This document shows, piece after piece, positions 44,664 through 56,300 of a stretch of 64,000 bases of DNA. Source of the stretch: Akkermansiaceae bacterium (GTDB lineage: Bacteria; Verrucomicrobiota; Verrucomicrobiia; Verrucomicrobiales; DEV007); contig JACKQC010000008.1 of assembly GCA_024233085.1 (NCBI GenBank), positions 1 to 64,000 on the forward strand, given 5' to 3'. Below the pieces are notes generated by a model, which did no database searches, had not been told where the DNA came from, and was given only the letters and a program-made list of their open reading frames with translations. Every line of letters starts with the position of its first letter. Position 1 is the first letter of the stretch. The position numbers were made by a program, and so were the translations under genes.

Positions 44664-46124
44664 ATGAAAACGATGCATGCGGCGGGGCTGGTTGGATCGG
44701 TCTGGATGCTGGCCGGGGCGGCATTTTGCGTCGGAGACGAGATTCGGGTTCCGGAGGATCGTCCCACGATCCAGGCCGCCATCGACGCGGCGGAATCGGG
44801 CGATGTGGTGCGGGTGTCGCCCGGGACCTATCGCGAGCGGATTCGGCTGAAACCGGGCGTCATCCTGCGCGGCGCCGGCGACAATGACAAGGCCGGCGCC
44901 GAGGCGACAATCCTCGACGGTGGCGGCGAAAACGGCGACGCGCCGGGCGTGACGATGGCGGAGGGCGCGACACTCGACGGCTTCACGGTCACGAATGTCG
45001 GGCGCTACGACGAGGCGGTCTGGCAAAAGAACTGGGAGGAAAAAGGCGCGAAGCAGGCCCACGAACACATCGGAAACTTCGGCGTGCCGGCCATCGCCAT
45101 CGCCGGGGTCGATTGCACGGTGATTCGCAATATGGTGCATCACAACGGCGACACCGGCATCGCCATTCGCGGCGTGGAGGGGAAACGCTGCGCGCCCCTG
45201 GTGGCCGATAATCTGTGTTACCGCAACATGGGCGGCGGCATCGGCTCGATGCACGGGTCCACGGCGATTATCACCGGCAACGAATGCCGGGAAAATTTTT
45301 ACGCGGGAATTGGCCACGACGACGCCTCTCCCCTGGTGATGGGAAACATTTGCCACGGAAACATCCGGGCCGGGATCGGGATCAGCGAGGGCGCCAGCCC
45401 GGTCGTCCGGGGGAACCAGTGCTTCGAGAACCGGCGCGCCGGCATCGGCATCCGGACCGGAGCGAACACGCGCCCGGTGGTGGAGGACAACGATTGCCAC
45501 CACAACGAGATGGCCGGCATCGGCGTCGAGGAGGAGGCCGAGCCCGTGCTGCGCGGAAATCGCTGCCACCACAATACCCTCGCCGGCATTGGCAGCCAGT
45601 CAGGCGCCCGCCCCGTGCTGGTGGAGAACCATTGCCACGACAACGCGGCCGCGGGCATCGGCGCGCGATCGGGCGAAGCCATCGCCATTCGCAATCGGGT
45701 CGAGAAAAACGGAAGCACCGGCATCGGCGTCGAGGGCGACGCGAGAGCCGTGCTGGTCGGGAACCTCTGCGAGGAAAACCGGCTCGTGGCCGTCGGGGTT
45801 CCCGCCGGCGGCGAGGCCGTGTTGGTGGACAATACGCTGGTCCGGACCGGCGGCATGCCGCCGATCGTCGCCATTTTGAAGGGCGCCACGGCCGCGATGG
45901 TCGGAAACACGGTCCGCGGCGGCGGAGTCGGCGCCGTGATGCTCGACGGCCGCCTGCGGGCGGTCGCAAACACCCTCGAAGGCGCGAACGGCGGTTCGGG
46001 AATCGTCGTCCGGAAAGAGGCGGAGGCTTTTCTGAGCGGAAACACGATCACCGGCTATCGGAAACCGGTCAGCGGCGAGGGACGGGTGGTCGGGGAGCCG
46101 GAGGGGCGGGAAAGTACGCGTTGA
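44664..46124 (+). CDS. Exported right-handed parallel beta-helix protein with a cysteine ladder
   Basis: 486 residues: a signal peptide (AAGLVGSVWMLAGAAFCVG), then a pectin-lyase-like start (TIQAAIDAAESGDVVRVSPGTY, as in NosD-type proteins) and about nine coils of 22-25 residues from residue 185 to 390. Most coils read N-x-C-x-x-N-x-x-AGIG-x-x-x-GA-x-P-V. Eight have Cys in the same position, four with His next to it, so the side chains should stack into a ladder along the helix. The function is unknown. The ATG at 44664 gives the signal peptide. Confidence 0.8.
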   Translation: MKTMHAAGLVGSVWMLAGAAFCVGDEIRVPEDRPTIQAAIDAAESGDVVRVSPGTYRERIRLKPGVILRGAGDNDKAGAEATILDGGGENGDAPGVTMAEGATLDGFTVTNVGRYDEAVWQKNWEEKGAKQAHEHIGNFGVPAIAIAGVDCTVIRNMVHHNGDTGIAIRGVEGKRCAPLVADNLCYRNMGGGIGSMHGSTAIITGNECRENFYAGIGHDDASPLVMGNICHGNIRAGIGISEGASPVVRGNQCFENRRAGIGIRTGANTRPVVEDNDCHHNEMAGIGVEEEAEPVLRGNRCHHNTLAGIGSQSGARPVLVENHCHDNAAAGIGARSGEAIAIRNRVEKNGSTGIGVEGDARAVLVGNLCEENRLVAVGVPAGGEAVLVDNTLVRTGGMPPIVAILKGATAAMVGNTVRGGGVGAVMLDGRLRAVANTLEGANGGSGIVVRKEAEAFLSGNTITGYRKPVSGEGRVVGEPEGRESTR

Positions 46125-46180
46125 CGGACTGCGCCGGTGGCCGGATTCTTGAATCAGCCGCTGTGAACGCCAAAAAAAAA

Positions 46181-46944
46181 ATGAAAACTCCCGCAAAAGC
46201 AGATACCCGTGGGACGATGAAAGTCATTCGGTTGAAGACTTCCTCGACCGATTATCTGACCTATGTGCGGGCCACGACGAAAGTTCTGGGCACGACCGGT
46301 CCCGCCGCCTCAAAAACGAAGCCGAACAAGCGGTTGCTGTCGCTCGCGAACTTGGAATCCTGAAAGAGGAGGCCGAGCGTTGGGGGGATTTTCGGGCGGC
46401 GAATCCCGATCTCCACTTTGGCACCGAACATGCGGTTGAGTTGCATCCGGCAAGCGCGCAGGTGGTCAAAATCACAAAGCCGCCGGGGTTTGGTTTGACT
46501 CCCGCGGTGCTTCGACACCGCATCGTCGATCTGCGGGGAGATCCGTCTTTGCCGGAGTTCAGACGGGCGGTCGAGTTTGTTAAAGCGACCCCCGTCGAAT
46601 ACTTGGAGCGTTGGAGCGACGCAAACGCGGTGTTTTCGGACTCCGTCCGGCTTGCTTCGGTGGTGGCTTGGAAGGATGGAGATGTCTCCTTTGTGATTAC
46701 CCAACCGCAATACCACGGTCAGAGCGCATCCTCGTGGGAGATCGAATGGTTTTTTGGGGAGTCAGGATGGCGTTCGATTCGGGATCCCGGAGGCCAGCAT
46801 AGGATTTTCTTTCACGATCACTTCGGCGTCATAGCGATCGATGCCTTGCCCCGGAATTGTTACATCCACGAGGGACAGCTTCTCCCCTTCGATGTGATTC
46901 TCTGCCGTCCGACGTCCGAATTGGACGAATACCTGCGTTTGTAG
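46181..46944 (+). pseudogene. Kinase-PolyVal-like domain protein with a probable 5' frameshift
   Basis: A frame open from 46153 to the stop at 46944 encodes RYPWDDESHSVEDFLDRL, then RLKNEAEQAVAVARELGIL, HAVELHPASAQVVKITKPPGFG, a VVAWKDGDVSFVITQPQ strand and, near the end, LPFDVILCRPTSELDEYL. These resemble the kinase-like domain found in polyvalent proteins. This frame has no usable start before 46441, while the only nearby ATG (46181) is in another frame that ends at 46363. Loss of one base between 46181 and about 46220 would explain this. A frameshift mutation or a sequencing error are both possible. Confidence 0.5.
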
Positions 46945-46966
46945 TCGGACGGGTCGCTTCGCGGTC

Positions 46967-47752
46967 TCACTTCTCCCGCGGCATTAGGTCGGGCCGGCAG
47001 TGGTTGAAGCGCAGGCCGCCGTCGACGGTCAGGACCACGCCGGTGATGTAGTCGGCGTCGTCGGAACAGAGGAAGGCGGCCGCTTTGCCGATGTCCTCGG
47101 GCAGGCCGAGGCGTTTCCACGGGAGACTCTGGGCGGCCTCGGCGATGAGGTCGTCGGAGAACGTCTCGTGCTCGCCGGGGGTGTCGATCCAGCCGGGGGC
47201 GACGACGTTGACGTTGATCTTGTGCGTCATCAGCTCGGTCGCGACGGAGCGGGCGAGGTGGTTGAGGCCGGCCTTGGCGGCGTTGTAGGCGATGGCGCGG
47301 CCGAGCGGCATCAGGCTGTGGACGGAGGAGATGAAAACCATCTTGCCGCCGCCGCCGCGCTCGACCATGTGGCGGCCGACGATCTGGCTCATGTGAAAGC
47401 CGCTGTTGAGCGTGCCCTGGATGACGCGGTCGTAAAGGTCGGCGTCGTAGTCGAGAAAATCGCCGCGCCGGCTGAAGGCGGGGTTGCTGCACAGAATGTC
47501 GATGCGTCCGGCCTCGGCGAGGGCGGCGGCGACGAGTTCCTCGCAGCCCGCGCGGGAAAAGACATCGGCTTCGATGGCCCAGCATTGGCGACCGAGGGCA
47601 CCGATTTCCTCCGCGGCGGCGGCGATGTCGGGGCTGCCGGGCCTGTCGTTGAGGATGATGTCGGCGCCGTTGCGGGCCAGTTCCAGGGCGCAGCCCTTGC
47701 CGATGCCGCGTCCGGCGCCGGTGACGAGAGCGATTTTTTGGGCGAGTTTCAT
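46967..47752 (-). CDS. SDR-family oxidoreductase with an atypical SNPA motif
   Basis: 261 residues with the classical SDR layout: TGAGRGIG at residues 12-19, catalytic Tyr-x3-Lys in YNAAK and VLTVDGGLRFN at the end. The usual structural NNAG is replaced by SNPA (LCSNPAFSRRG), which is unusual although the catalytic residues stay in place. It is convergent with the kinase-like gene and divergent from moxR. The substrate is unknown. Confidence 0.87.
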   Translation of the reverse strand: MKLAQKIALVTGAGRGIGKGCALELARNGADIILNDRPGSPDIAAAAEEIGALGRQCWAIEADVFSRAGCEELVAAALAEAGRIDILCSNPAFSRRGDFLDYDADLYDRVIQGTLNSGFHMSQIVGRHMVERGGGGKMVFISSVHSLMPLGRAIAYNAAKAGLNHLARSVATELMTHKINVNVVAPGWIDTPGEHETFSDDLIAEAAQSLPWKRLGLPEDIGKAAAFLCSDDADYITGVVLTVDGGLRFNHCRPDLMPREK

Positions 47753-48066
47753 GAATCGGGGCGGGATGAGATAAAGCGCAAAGCGATAGAAAAGCCGGTT
47801 TTGGAGAAAAGGAAATCCCGCGTTTCATGGGAAATCGGGACGGATTTCCCTTTCCCGCTTTGCGGAGGCGCCGCGGTCCGGGGGAGAGCGGTGGCGCCGT
47901 GTTCGCGCCATCGCGGGAAGGAGGGCGATGGGATTTCCCGGAATCCCGTGGTTCCGGGGATTCGAGGCGGTCCGGCGCGCGACGATTTTTGCGCCGAATC
48001 CGGGGCTTCGGCTTGTCGTTTGCCCGGTCCGTCTTTAAGGTTCCGCGCATTTTTCCCGCACGCACC
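47753..48066. other. Gap before moxR with an inverted repeat
   Basis: No gene is evident in these 314 bases. An exact inverted repeat GGGAAATC (47829-47836) / GATTTCCC (47843-47850) is flanked by more GGGATTTCC-like words (47809-47818, 47929-47940). A weak promoter-like pair TTGTCG (48013) and TTTAAG (48034) with a short 15-nt spacer precedes moxR. Confidence 0.45.
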
Positions 48067-49113
<1,047 letters not shown>

Positions 49114-49245
49114 GATGGGTGGAAGAAGGTCAATGGTGAGAATGTAAAAGGCTGAGTCTCCGACGTTTCCCGCGGCTTTGGTGGAGGTTTTTCCGCCGAA
49201 GACACAAAGAGAGTTCCCCTGATTTTTCGGCATCAACCCGATTCC

Positions 49246-50190
49246 ATGCCCGAACTGCCCTCCAACGCCTCCTTTGCCGAGCTGCTGCCGCGCGATCTGA
49301 CGAACACGATCGGGCGGCTGGAATTCCTCGCGCGGTCGGCCAAGGAAGGCACGGTGACGGGGCGCCACACCAGCCCGCACAAGGGTTTCTCGGTCGAGTT
49401 CGCCGAGCACCGGCAGTATGTGGCGGGCGACGACTTGCGCGATCTCGACTGGCGGGTCTATGGAAAAAGCGACCGCTACTACATCAAGCAATACATCGAG
49501 GAAACCAACATGCGCGTCACCCTGCTGGTGGACGCGTCGGGCTCGATGGCCTACACGGGAGACGAGGCGACGGAGCTGAACGGCCACCGGCTGAGCAAGT
49601 TCGCCTACGCGCGGCATCTCGCGGCGTCGCTGGCCTACCTTTTCATCCGCCAGCAGGACGCGGTGGGGCTGGTGACCTTCGACGACACCGTGCGCCGCCA
49701 CATCCGCCCGGTCGCCAAGCCCAGCCAGGTGCGGCTGATCCTCGACGAGCTGATGCGGACCGCGCCGGCCGACGACACGCGCTGCGCGGAGACCTTCCAC
49801 GACATCGCGGAGCGCATCCCGGCCCGCGGGCTGGTGATCGTCCTCAGCGACCTGTTCGACGACGCGGAGGCGATCAAAAACGCGCTTCATCACTTTCGCT
49901 ACAAGCGGCACGAGATCCTGGTTTTTCACCTGATGGCCGAGGAGGAACTGACTTTTCCCTTCAAGAAATTCGACCACTTCAAGTGCCTTGAGATCGAGAA
50001 TTTGCGCCTGAACGTCGAGCCGCAAACCATCCGGGTGCAGTATTTGGAGCGCGTTCGCGCCCACCTGAAGGCGCTCGAGCTCGCCTGCGGCCAGATGCAG
50101 GCCGACTACGTGCCGGTGAACACGAAAGTGCCCGTCACCGAAACTCTCCTCACCTACTTCGCCCGGCGCAAGGCCCTCTCGAAGCGTTAA
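49246..50190 (+). CDS. DUF58 / vWA-like protein
   Basis: 314 residues. The DUF58 core is VAGDDLRDLDWRVYGKSDRYYIKQYIEETN, followed by a vWA domain with the MIDAS motif DASGSM and later VIVLSDLFDD. It probably works with the MoxR ATPase as substrate or partner. Length and motifs are usual for the family. It starts 132 bp after moxR. Confidence 0.92.
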   Translation: MPELPSNASFAELLPRDLTNTIGRLEFLARSAKEGTVTGRHTSPHKGFSVEFAEHRQYVAGDDLRDLDWRVYGKSDRYYIKQYIEETNMRVTLLVDASGSMAYTGDEATELNGHRLSKFAYARHLAASLAYLFIRQQDAVGLVTFDDTVRRHIRPVAKPSQVRLILDELMRTAPADDTRCAETFHDIAERIPARGLVIVLSDLFDDAEAIKNALHHFRYKRHEILVFHLMAEEELTFPFKKFDHFKCLEIENLRLNVEPQTIRVQYLERVRAHLKALELACGQMQADYVPVNTKVPVTETLLTYFARRKALSKR

Positions 50191-50208
50191 CTTTCCGGCT
50201 TGCCTTTT

Positions 50209-50286
50209 TTTGACAGGATTGACAGGATTTTTTCGAACCGAAATCCGAAATCCGAAATCCGAAATCCGAAATCCGAAAACTGAAAA
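50209..50286 (+). repeat. Short tandem repeats before the BatA-like gene
   Basis: GACAGGATT occurs twice in tandem (50210-50228) followed by a T-run, then four heptamers of the type GAAATCC (50240-50275) and two AAACTGA words. A related GACAAGATTGACAGG plus T-run lies at 3330-3350 and GAAATCC words at 2390-2400. These look like small dispersed noncoding sequences. Confidence 0.5.
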
Positions 50287-50299
50287 CTGAAATACTCCC

Positions 50300-53200
50300 T
50301 TGGATTTCAAAAACACCATGCTCCTGATTGGCGCCGCCGGAATTCTCATTCCGATCGTCATTCATTTGCTGAACCGCCGGACCGATCGCGTCATCGACTG
50401 GGGGGCGATGAATTTTCTGTTTCAGTCGCTGGTGATCCGGAACCGCCGCATCCAGCTCGAGGAGGCGCTGCTGATGGCCTCGCGGTGCCTGCTCGTCGGG
50501 CTGCTGGCGCTGGCGCTGGCGCGTCCCTTCGTGCCGCCGGGCTCGGGGGTGCCGTGGTTGCTCGTCCTGCCGCTGCTGTTGCTCGGGGTGGTCGGGCTCG
50601 GCGTGGCGACGGTGCTGCACAACGCCCGGAAGTGGCGCTTCTGGATCGGCCTGCTCTCCGTCCTCGCCCTCGCGGCCTGCGCGGCCATGATCGTTTTCGA
50701 AAAGGAACTCAATCTCTCGCGGTTCGGCGGCGGCGGCGGCCGGCAGGATGTCGCGCTGATTATCGACGCCTCCACCTCGATGAGCCTGGAGATCGGGGGC
50801 GTGTCGAATTTCGAGCGCGCCGTGGAGGAGGCGCGCGAGCTGGTGAAACGCGCCCCGCGCGGCCATGCCTTCAGCCTCATCCTCGGCGGGCCGGCGCCCT
50901 CGGCGAAAATCCTCGACCCCACCACCGACCGCGCCGAGTTGGAGTCCGTTCTCGACGACCTGCAGCCGCTCGACGGTCCCATGGCCACCTACCACGCCCT
51001 CACGCTGGCCTCGCTCGGCCTCGCCCGGGGCGACAATCCCGCCAAGCAGATCGTCGTCTTCACCGACGCCCAGAACGTCGGCTGGGAGTCGGGCAAAACC
51101 GCGCGCTGGAACTTTCTCCGCGACGCCTTCAAGAATCTCTCCACCGAACCCCAAATCGTCCTGCGGCGCATGCCGCTGCCCGAGAACCTGCGAAATCTCG
51201 CCGTCACCGGCGTCGAGTTCTCCCGTGACATCGTCGGCATCGACCGCTCGGTCGAAATCGCCGTGACCGTCGAGAACACCGGCAACGAAGCCGTCACCCC
51301 TGACGGGCTCGAACTCCAGGTCGCCGGCGGGCCGAAGCTCGCGGGCCCCGCCCTGGGGCAGATCGCGCCCGGGGCCACGGAGACGGCCACGTTTACCCAT
51401 CAGTTTACGACGCCGGGCGCGCAGTCGGTGCGCTGCCGGCTCGAGGTGGAGGACGAGATTCCGCAGGACAACATGGCCGACGCGGCGCTGAACGTGGCCG
51501 ACAGCCTGAAGGTGCTGATCGTCGACGGCCGGCCGGGCGGGCGTTTTTTCGAGCGGGCCGGCACCTTCGCCGCGCTGGCCCTGGCGCCCTCCGCGTTGAC
51601 GCTGAACCCCTCGCTGAAAGCCAACCAGACCGTCTCCGGCGACGAGGAAGACGACGGCGCCGCGTCCTACGATCCGGCGCTCGACCCGGTGCGCTTCCTC
51701 GTCGAGCCGGCCCTGATGCCGGTCTCGGACGTCGCGACCATGCCCGATTTCGAGGCCTTCGACGCCGTTCTCCTGGCCGATGTGCCCCGGCTGCCCGCGG
51801 ATTCGGCGAGGAAACTGGTCAACTACGTCCGGGCCGGCGGCGGCCTGCTCGTGGCGCCGGGGGAAAAGGCGGTGCCGGCCTTCTACAACGGCTGGCTCGA
51901 CGCCGAGGGCGCGCCGTTTTTGCCCGCGAAGCTCTCCGAGACGATGCGCCTGGCCGGCGAGGGCGACGCCGTCTCCCCGTCGGTCCGGAGCCTGACCGGT
52001 CCCGTGCTCGCCAAGGTCGGAGGGAAAGGCAGGGGCGACCTGGCGAACGCCGTCTTCCGCCACTGGTGGGGGCTGGAGGTGCCCGACGCGCTCTCCGGCG
52101 AGACCGCCATCGGCGCGCGGCTGAACACCGGCGATCCCCTGCTCGCCTCGCGCGTCTTCGGCGCCGGGAAGGTGATGCTGCTCGCCGCGCCGTTGGACAA
52201 TTCGACGAGCAACCTGGCGACCCGCCAGTCCTTCCTCCCCTTCGCGCACGAGCTGGTTTACCACCTCGCCAATCCCGCCGCCTACGACCTGAACCTCGAG
52301 CCCGGCTACGACCTCTCGCTGCTGCTCTCCACCGGGCGGCGCGCCGCCATCGGCACGGGCCTGAAGGCCGAGTATTTCGCCGATCACGGCGCGAAAACCC
52401 CCGTCGTTTCCCGCGTCGATCCGAATGTCCAGTTCAACTGGCTCATGGGCGCGCCGGCCGAGGGCGTCGGGGTGGACAACTTCCGCGTCGAATGGACCGG
52501 CAAGATCCAGCCCCTCGTCACCGACACCTTCACCTTCGAAGCCGAGGTCGACGACGAGCTGGAGGTCTGGATCGACGGCAAATCCGTCCTGAAAGCCACC
52601 TACGAGCGCTCCTCCCGCGGACGGGGTGTGAAACTCGAAAGCAACCGCTGGCACGACATCCGCGTGCGTTATCTGGAGCGCGGCGCCGACGCCCGGGCCA
52701 TTCTCTACTGGGAAGGCAAGAAGACGCCGCGCCAGATCGTGCCGCCCGATCGCCTCCGCAGTTTCGCCGGACCCGCCGATGGAAAAGCCGTCGAGGGCTC
52801 CGTCGGCGGCGCGCTGGCGAGCTATTCCGTCACCGGCCCCGACGGCGGCGCCCGGCGCGCCGAGCTGGGCTCGACCGAGCGGGGCACGCTGTTCAAGATA
52901 CTCGGCGACGTTTCCTCCGGCCTTTACCGGCTGAGGATTCCCGAGGCGCACCGGTCCTACTTCCGCGCCTTTTTGCCCGAGGGACGCGACGCCATCCCCT
53001 TCACCGTGAAGCGCGACCCGGGCGAGAGCCGCCTCACGCGGCTGAACGAGGCGGACCGCGCCTTTCTGAGCCAGTTCGTCACTCTGGTCGAGCCGGGAAC
53101 GCTCGACGATGTGCTCGGCATCCTCACCGGCAACCAGTTCGGCCGCGAGCTGTGGAAATACCTCGTGCTCGGGGCCTTCTTCTTTCTGCTCGCCGAGATC

Positions 53201-53344
53201 GCCCTGTCCCGCTGGATCGCCGTGAGCCGCCGCACCGGCGAGGAGATCAAGATCGACTTCGAATCGAAGGAAGCCCCCACCGCCGGCTTCAAGGCGCAGC
53301 TCGACCGGATGCGCGGCGTCGCGGCGGAGGCGCCGGCGAAATGA
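50300..53344 (+). CDS. BatA-like membrane protein with vWA and PA14-like domains
   Basis: 1014 residues. The TTG start at 50300 gives MDFKNTMLLIGAAGILIPIVIHLLNRR, which matches the BatA N-terminal membrane domain; an ATG lies six codons inside. A vWA domain follows (VALIIDASTSMSLEI near residue 155), then CARDB-like and GATase1-like parts (LKVLIVDGRPGGRFFE; LVNYVRAGGGLLVAPG), and near residues 690-800 a PA14-like domain (GLKAEYFADHG; DTFTFEAEVDDELEVWIDGK). A C-terminal helix is near 955. A PA14-like insertion, usually a carbohydrate-binding module, is not standard for BatA. Confidence 0.85.
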   Translation: MDFKNTMLLIGAAGILIPIVIHLLNRRTDRVIDWGAMNFLFQSLVIRNRRIQLEEALLMASRCLLVGLLALALARPFVPPGSGVPWLLVLPLLLLGVVGLGVATVLHNARKWRFWIGLLSVLALAACAAMIVFEKELNLSRFGGGGGRQDVALIIDASTSMSLEIGGVSNFERAVEEARELVKRAPRGHAFSLILGGPAPSAKILDPTTDRAELESVLDDLQPLDGPMATYHALTLASLGLARGDNPAKQIVVFTDAQNVGWESGKTARWNFLRDAFKNLSTEPQIVLRRMPLPENLRNLAVTGVEFSRDIVGIDRSVEIAVTVENTGNEAVTPDGLELQVAGGPKLAGPALGQIAPGATETATFTHQFTTPGAQSVRCRLEVEDEIPQDNMADAALNVADSLKVLIVDGRPGGRFFERAGTFAALALAPSALTLNPSLKANQTVSGDEEDDGAASYDPALDPVRFLVEPALMPVSDVATMPDFEAFDAVLLADVPRLPADSARKLVNYVRAGGGLLVAPGEKAVPAFYNGWLDAEGAPFLPAKLSETMRLAGEGDAVSPSVRSLTGPVLAKVGGKGRGDLANAVFRHWWGLEVPDALSGETAIGARLNTGDPLLASRVFGAGKVMLLAAPLDNSTSNLATRQSFLPFAHELVYHLANPAAYDLNLEPGYDLSLLLSTGRRAAIGTGLKAEYFADHGAKTPVVSRVDPNVQFNWLMGAPAEGVGVDNFRVEWTGKIQPLVTDTFTFEAEVDDELEVWIDGKSVLKATYERSSRGRGVKLESNRWHDIRVRYLERGADARAILYWEGKKTPRQIVPPDRLRSFAGPADGKAVEGSVGGALASYSVTGPDGGARRAELGSTERGTLFKILGDVSSGLYRLRIPEAHRSYFRAFLPEGRDAIPFTVKRDPGESRLTRLNEADRAFLSQFVTLVEPGTLDDVLGILTGNQFGRELWKYLVLGAFFFLLAEIALSRWIAVSRRTGEEIKIDFESKEAPTAGFKAQLDRMRGVAAEAPAK

Positions 53345-53350
53345 CGTGAA

Positions 53351-56300
53351 ATGAACCCGGAAGACTACAGCCGCGAAGACCTGCTCTCCCGCGCCGTCGG
53401 CCTGCCCTGGCTGGTGGGCGGGCTGGCGCTGCTGGCGGTGGTCTGGCTGGTGACCCTGCGCTGGCGCCGGCGCATCGTCACCGTGCCGGCGCTGTTCTGG
53501 TTCGGCGTGGCCCGGGTCGCCATCGCCGGCTGCGCGCTGTGGCTCGCCTTCCAGATCGCGGGCCGTTACCTCGCGCTGGCGACCGCCTGGCCGCTCTGGG
53601 TGCTCGCCCTGCTCGGCGCGGCGACCATGGAGTTGCTCATCGGCCTCTACCGGCTGGAGAAAAACCTCGTCGCCCCGCCGTCGCGCGGGCGCTGGCTGCT
53701 CGGCCTGCGGCTCGGCGCGCTGGCGGTGCTGCTCGCGGTGCTCGTGCAGCCCGTGCGTTCCTTCCTCGTCGAGCGCGAAATCGACCGTGTCGTCGCCGTG
53801 CTGATCGACGACTCGATGTCGATGGATTTGTCCGACCAGCGGCTCGATCCGTCGGAAATGCTCGACCGCGCCGGCCTGTTCGGCCTCGGCGCGGCCGCGA
53901 ATCGCCCGCCGCTGGGGGCGTGGCGGCGCGATCTGGAGTCGCTTTCCGAGGTTCTCGGGGAGGAACTCGCCGCCGCCGATTCCGAGGCCGGGCTCGAGGC
54001 CGCCGTCGAGACGCGCGCCGAAACCCTGACGCAAGTGCTGAACGACGGCGCGGAAAAAGCCGCCGCCCTGGCCGATGGACTCGACGCGTTTCAAAAGGCC
54101 TTCCCCCAACTGCCCGGGAATGTGAGAAACCCGTTCGCCGGCTTTCGCGACCGGCTCGCCGGCCCGGTCAAAAACGGGCTCGCCGAGGCCGCCCGCAAGC
54201 TCGCCGCGAAGGACGCCGCCGGTTTCCACGCCCAACTCGCGAGCGCGGTCGAGCCGCTCCGGCAGATGACGGCGCCGTTGCCCGCCGCGATCGCCGAAGT
54301 TGACCGGGCCTGGTTTGAGGGCCTCCCGGAGCCGGATCGCAAAGCCGTCGCCGAAGCCGCCGCCCGGCCGAGGCTCGAAATCGCGAAGAACCTGCTCAAA
54401 ACACCGCTGCCCGCCGACCCGACCCAACAGGGTCAGGTCGAGGAGTCAACCCTGTTGGATCGGCTCGGCGGACGCTACAACCTGCGTTTCTACCGCTTCG
54501 CCCACGACCCGCGCGAGGTCGCGAAGGCGGACGATCTTTTCGAGGCCGAAGGCGCCCCCGCCACGGCCCCCGCGGACGCCTCGGGCGAGAATTCTCTCAC
54601 CGATCTCGACGCCGCGCTCGAGCATCTGCTCGACAACACGGCGGCCGAATCGCTCGCCGGCGTGCTGCTGCTGAGCGACGGCCGGCACAACGGGCCGACC
54701 CTGCCCGAGGACGCGCTGCGGCAGTTGGGCGTCCGTCGTTCGCCGCTCAACGCCGTGCCGATCGGGGGCCGCCTGGGGCCGGTCGACGCCTCCATCCTGA
54801 GCCTGAACGCGCCGGAGTCGATCTATCTCGGGGACAGGATTCTCGTCAAAGCCGAGGTCAAGCTCGACGGTCTCCGCGGCCGTCCGGTCAAGGCGGCGCT
54901 CAAGGCGGGCGGGGAAACCGTCGCCGAGCAGACGATCGAGGCGCCCGATATCGATCACCGGACGGAGCTGAGGTTCGTGCATTTCCCCGAGGACAAGGGC
55001 ATCTTCGACTACCGGCTGGAGCTGGAGGCGATGGACGGCGAGCTTTTCCCCGACAACAACGCCTGGGACTTCAAGGTGGCCGTCACCGACGACCGGACCA
55101 ACGTCCTGCTGATCGACGGCTTTCCCCGCTGGGAATTCCGCTACCTTCGAAACCTCTTCTACGGCCGCGACAAGTCCGTCCACCTCCAGTATGTGCTGCT
55201 GCATCCGGACAAGATCGACAGCCTGCGCGCCACCGCGGCGGTGGCGGCCTCCGCGACGCGGAAATTCGGCGACGCCGAGGCCGACCGGCTGCCGGAAAAC
55301 GCGGACGAGTGGCGGCTTTTCGACGTCATCATCCTGGGCGACGTGGAGCCGGCGGCGCTCGGAAACGCCGAGTGGCGCGCCATTCGCGAGGCGGTGACCG
55401 AGCGCGGCGCGCTGCTGGTCTGCGTGGCCGGGCCGCGCTACATGCCCGACGCCCACGACAACGAGATTCTGCGCGATTTGCTGCCCGTCACCTGGGAGCG
55501 CCACGAGGCGCCGCGGCTCGAAGCGCCCGAGGCGGCCTACCGTCTGACCTTGACCACCGAGGGCCGCGGGCACCCGCTGATGGCGCAGTCCTCCAGCCGC
55601 TCGCTCAGCGAGCAGGTGTGGGCCGGCATGCCCGAGCTGCGCTGGCGCACCGTTCCCGGCGGGGTGAAAGAGGGCGCCGAGGTCCTCGCCTACGCCCGGC
55701 CCGAGGGACCGGGAGGGCGGGCCGCCGCCGCGAACGCCGCGGATGGCACGCCGGAGTCGGTCGAGGCCGCCATTCGCGATCTGGCCAACCGCAAGGAATT
55801 GGAGAAAAACAACGCCCTCGTCGTCACCCAGCGCGCCGGGCTCGGGAAGGTCGTGATGATGAATTTCGACCAGACCTGGCGCTTCCGCTACGGGGTCGGC
55901 GACACCTTTCACCACCGGTTCTGGGGACAGATGATGCGCTGGGGCGCGGGCGGCAATCTGCGCTCCGGAAACGAGCACGTCCGCCTCGGCACCGACCGTC
56001 TCACCTACACCCCGTCGGACGCGGTCGAGATCACCGGGAAACTGCTCGACGCCAGCCGCCGCCCGGTGGTGGACGCGGAGTTGTTCGCCGAAATCTACCG
56101 CGCCGGCGGCGGCGAGCGCCTTTCCCGTCAGAAAATGAGCTACCGCACCGGCTCGTCGGGCCTCTACGAGACCTCGGTCGCGGCCCTGTCCGAGCCGGGC
56201 GAATACCGCGTCCGCCTCACCGGACCGGCGGTGGACGACGCCCTCGCCGCCGACCCGTCGATGGAGGCGATCGAGACCGAGCTTCTGGTCGTGGCGACGC

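Noticed and set aside
50150..54427. Very long antisense open frame (about 1400 codons) opposite the BatA-like and vWA genes
   Set aside because: It arises from high G+C codon use of the genes on the other strand; its product is arginine-rich with no domain, while the plus-strand products have clear ones. The same holds for antisense frames at 5223-8531, 13558-16914 and 40577-44782.
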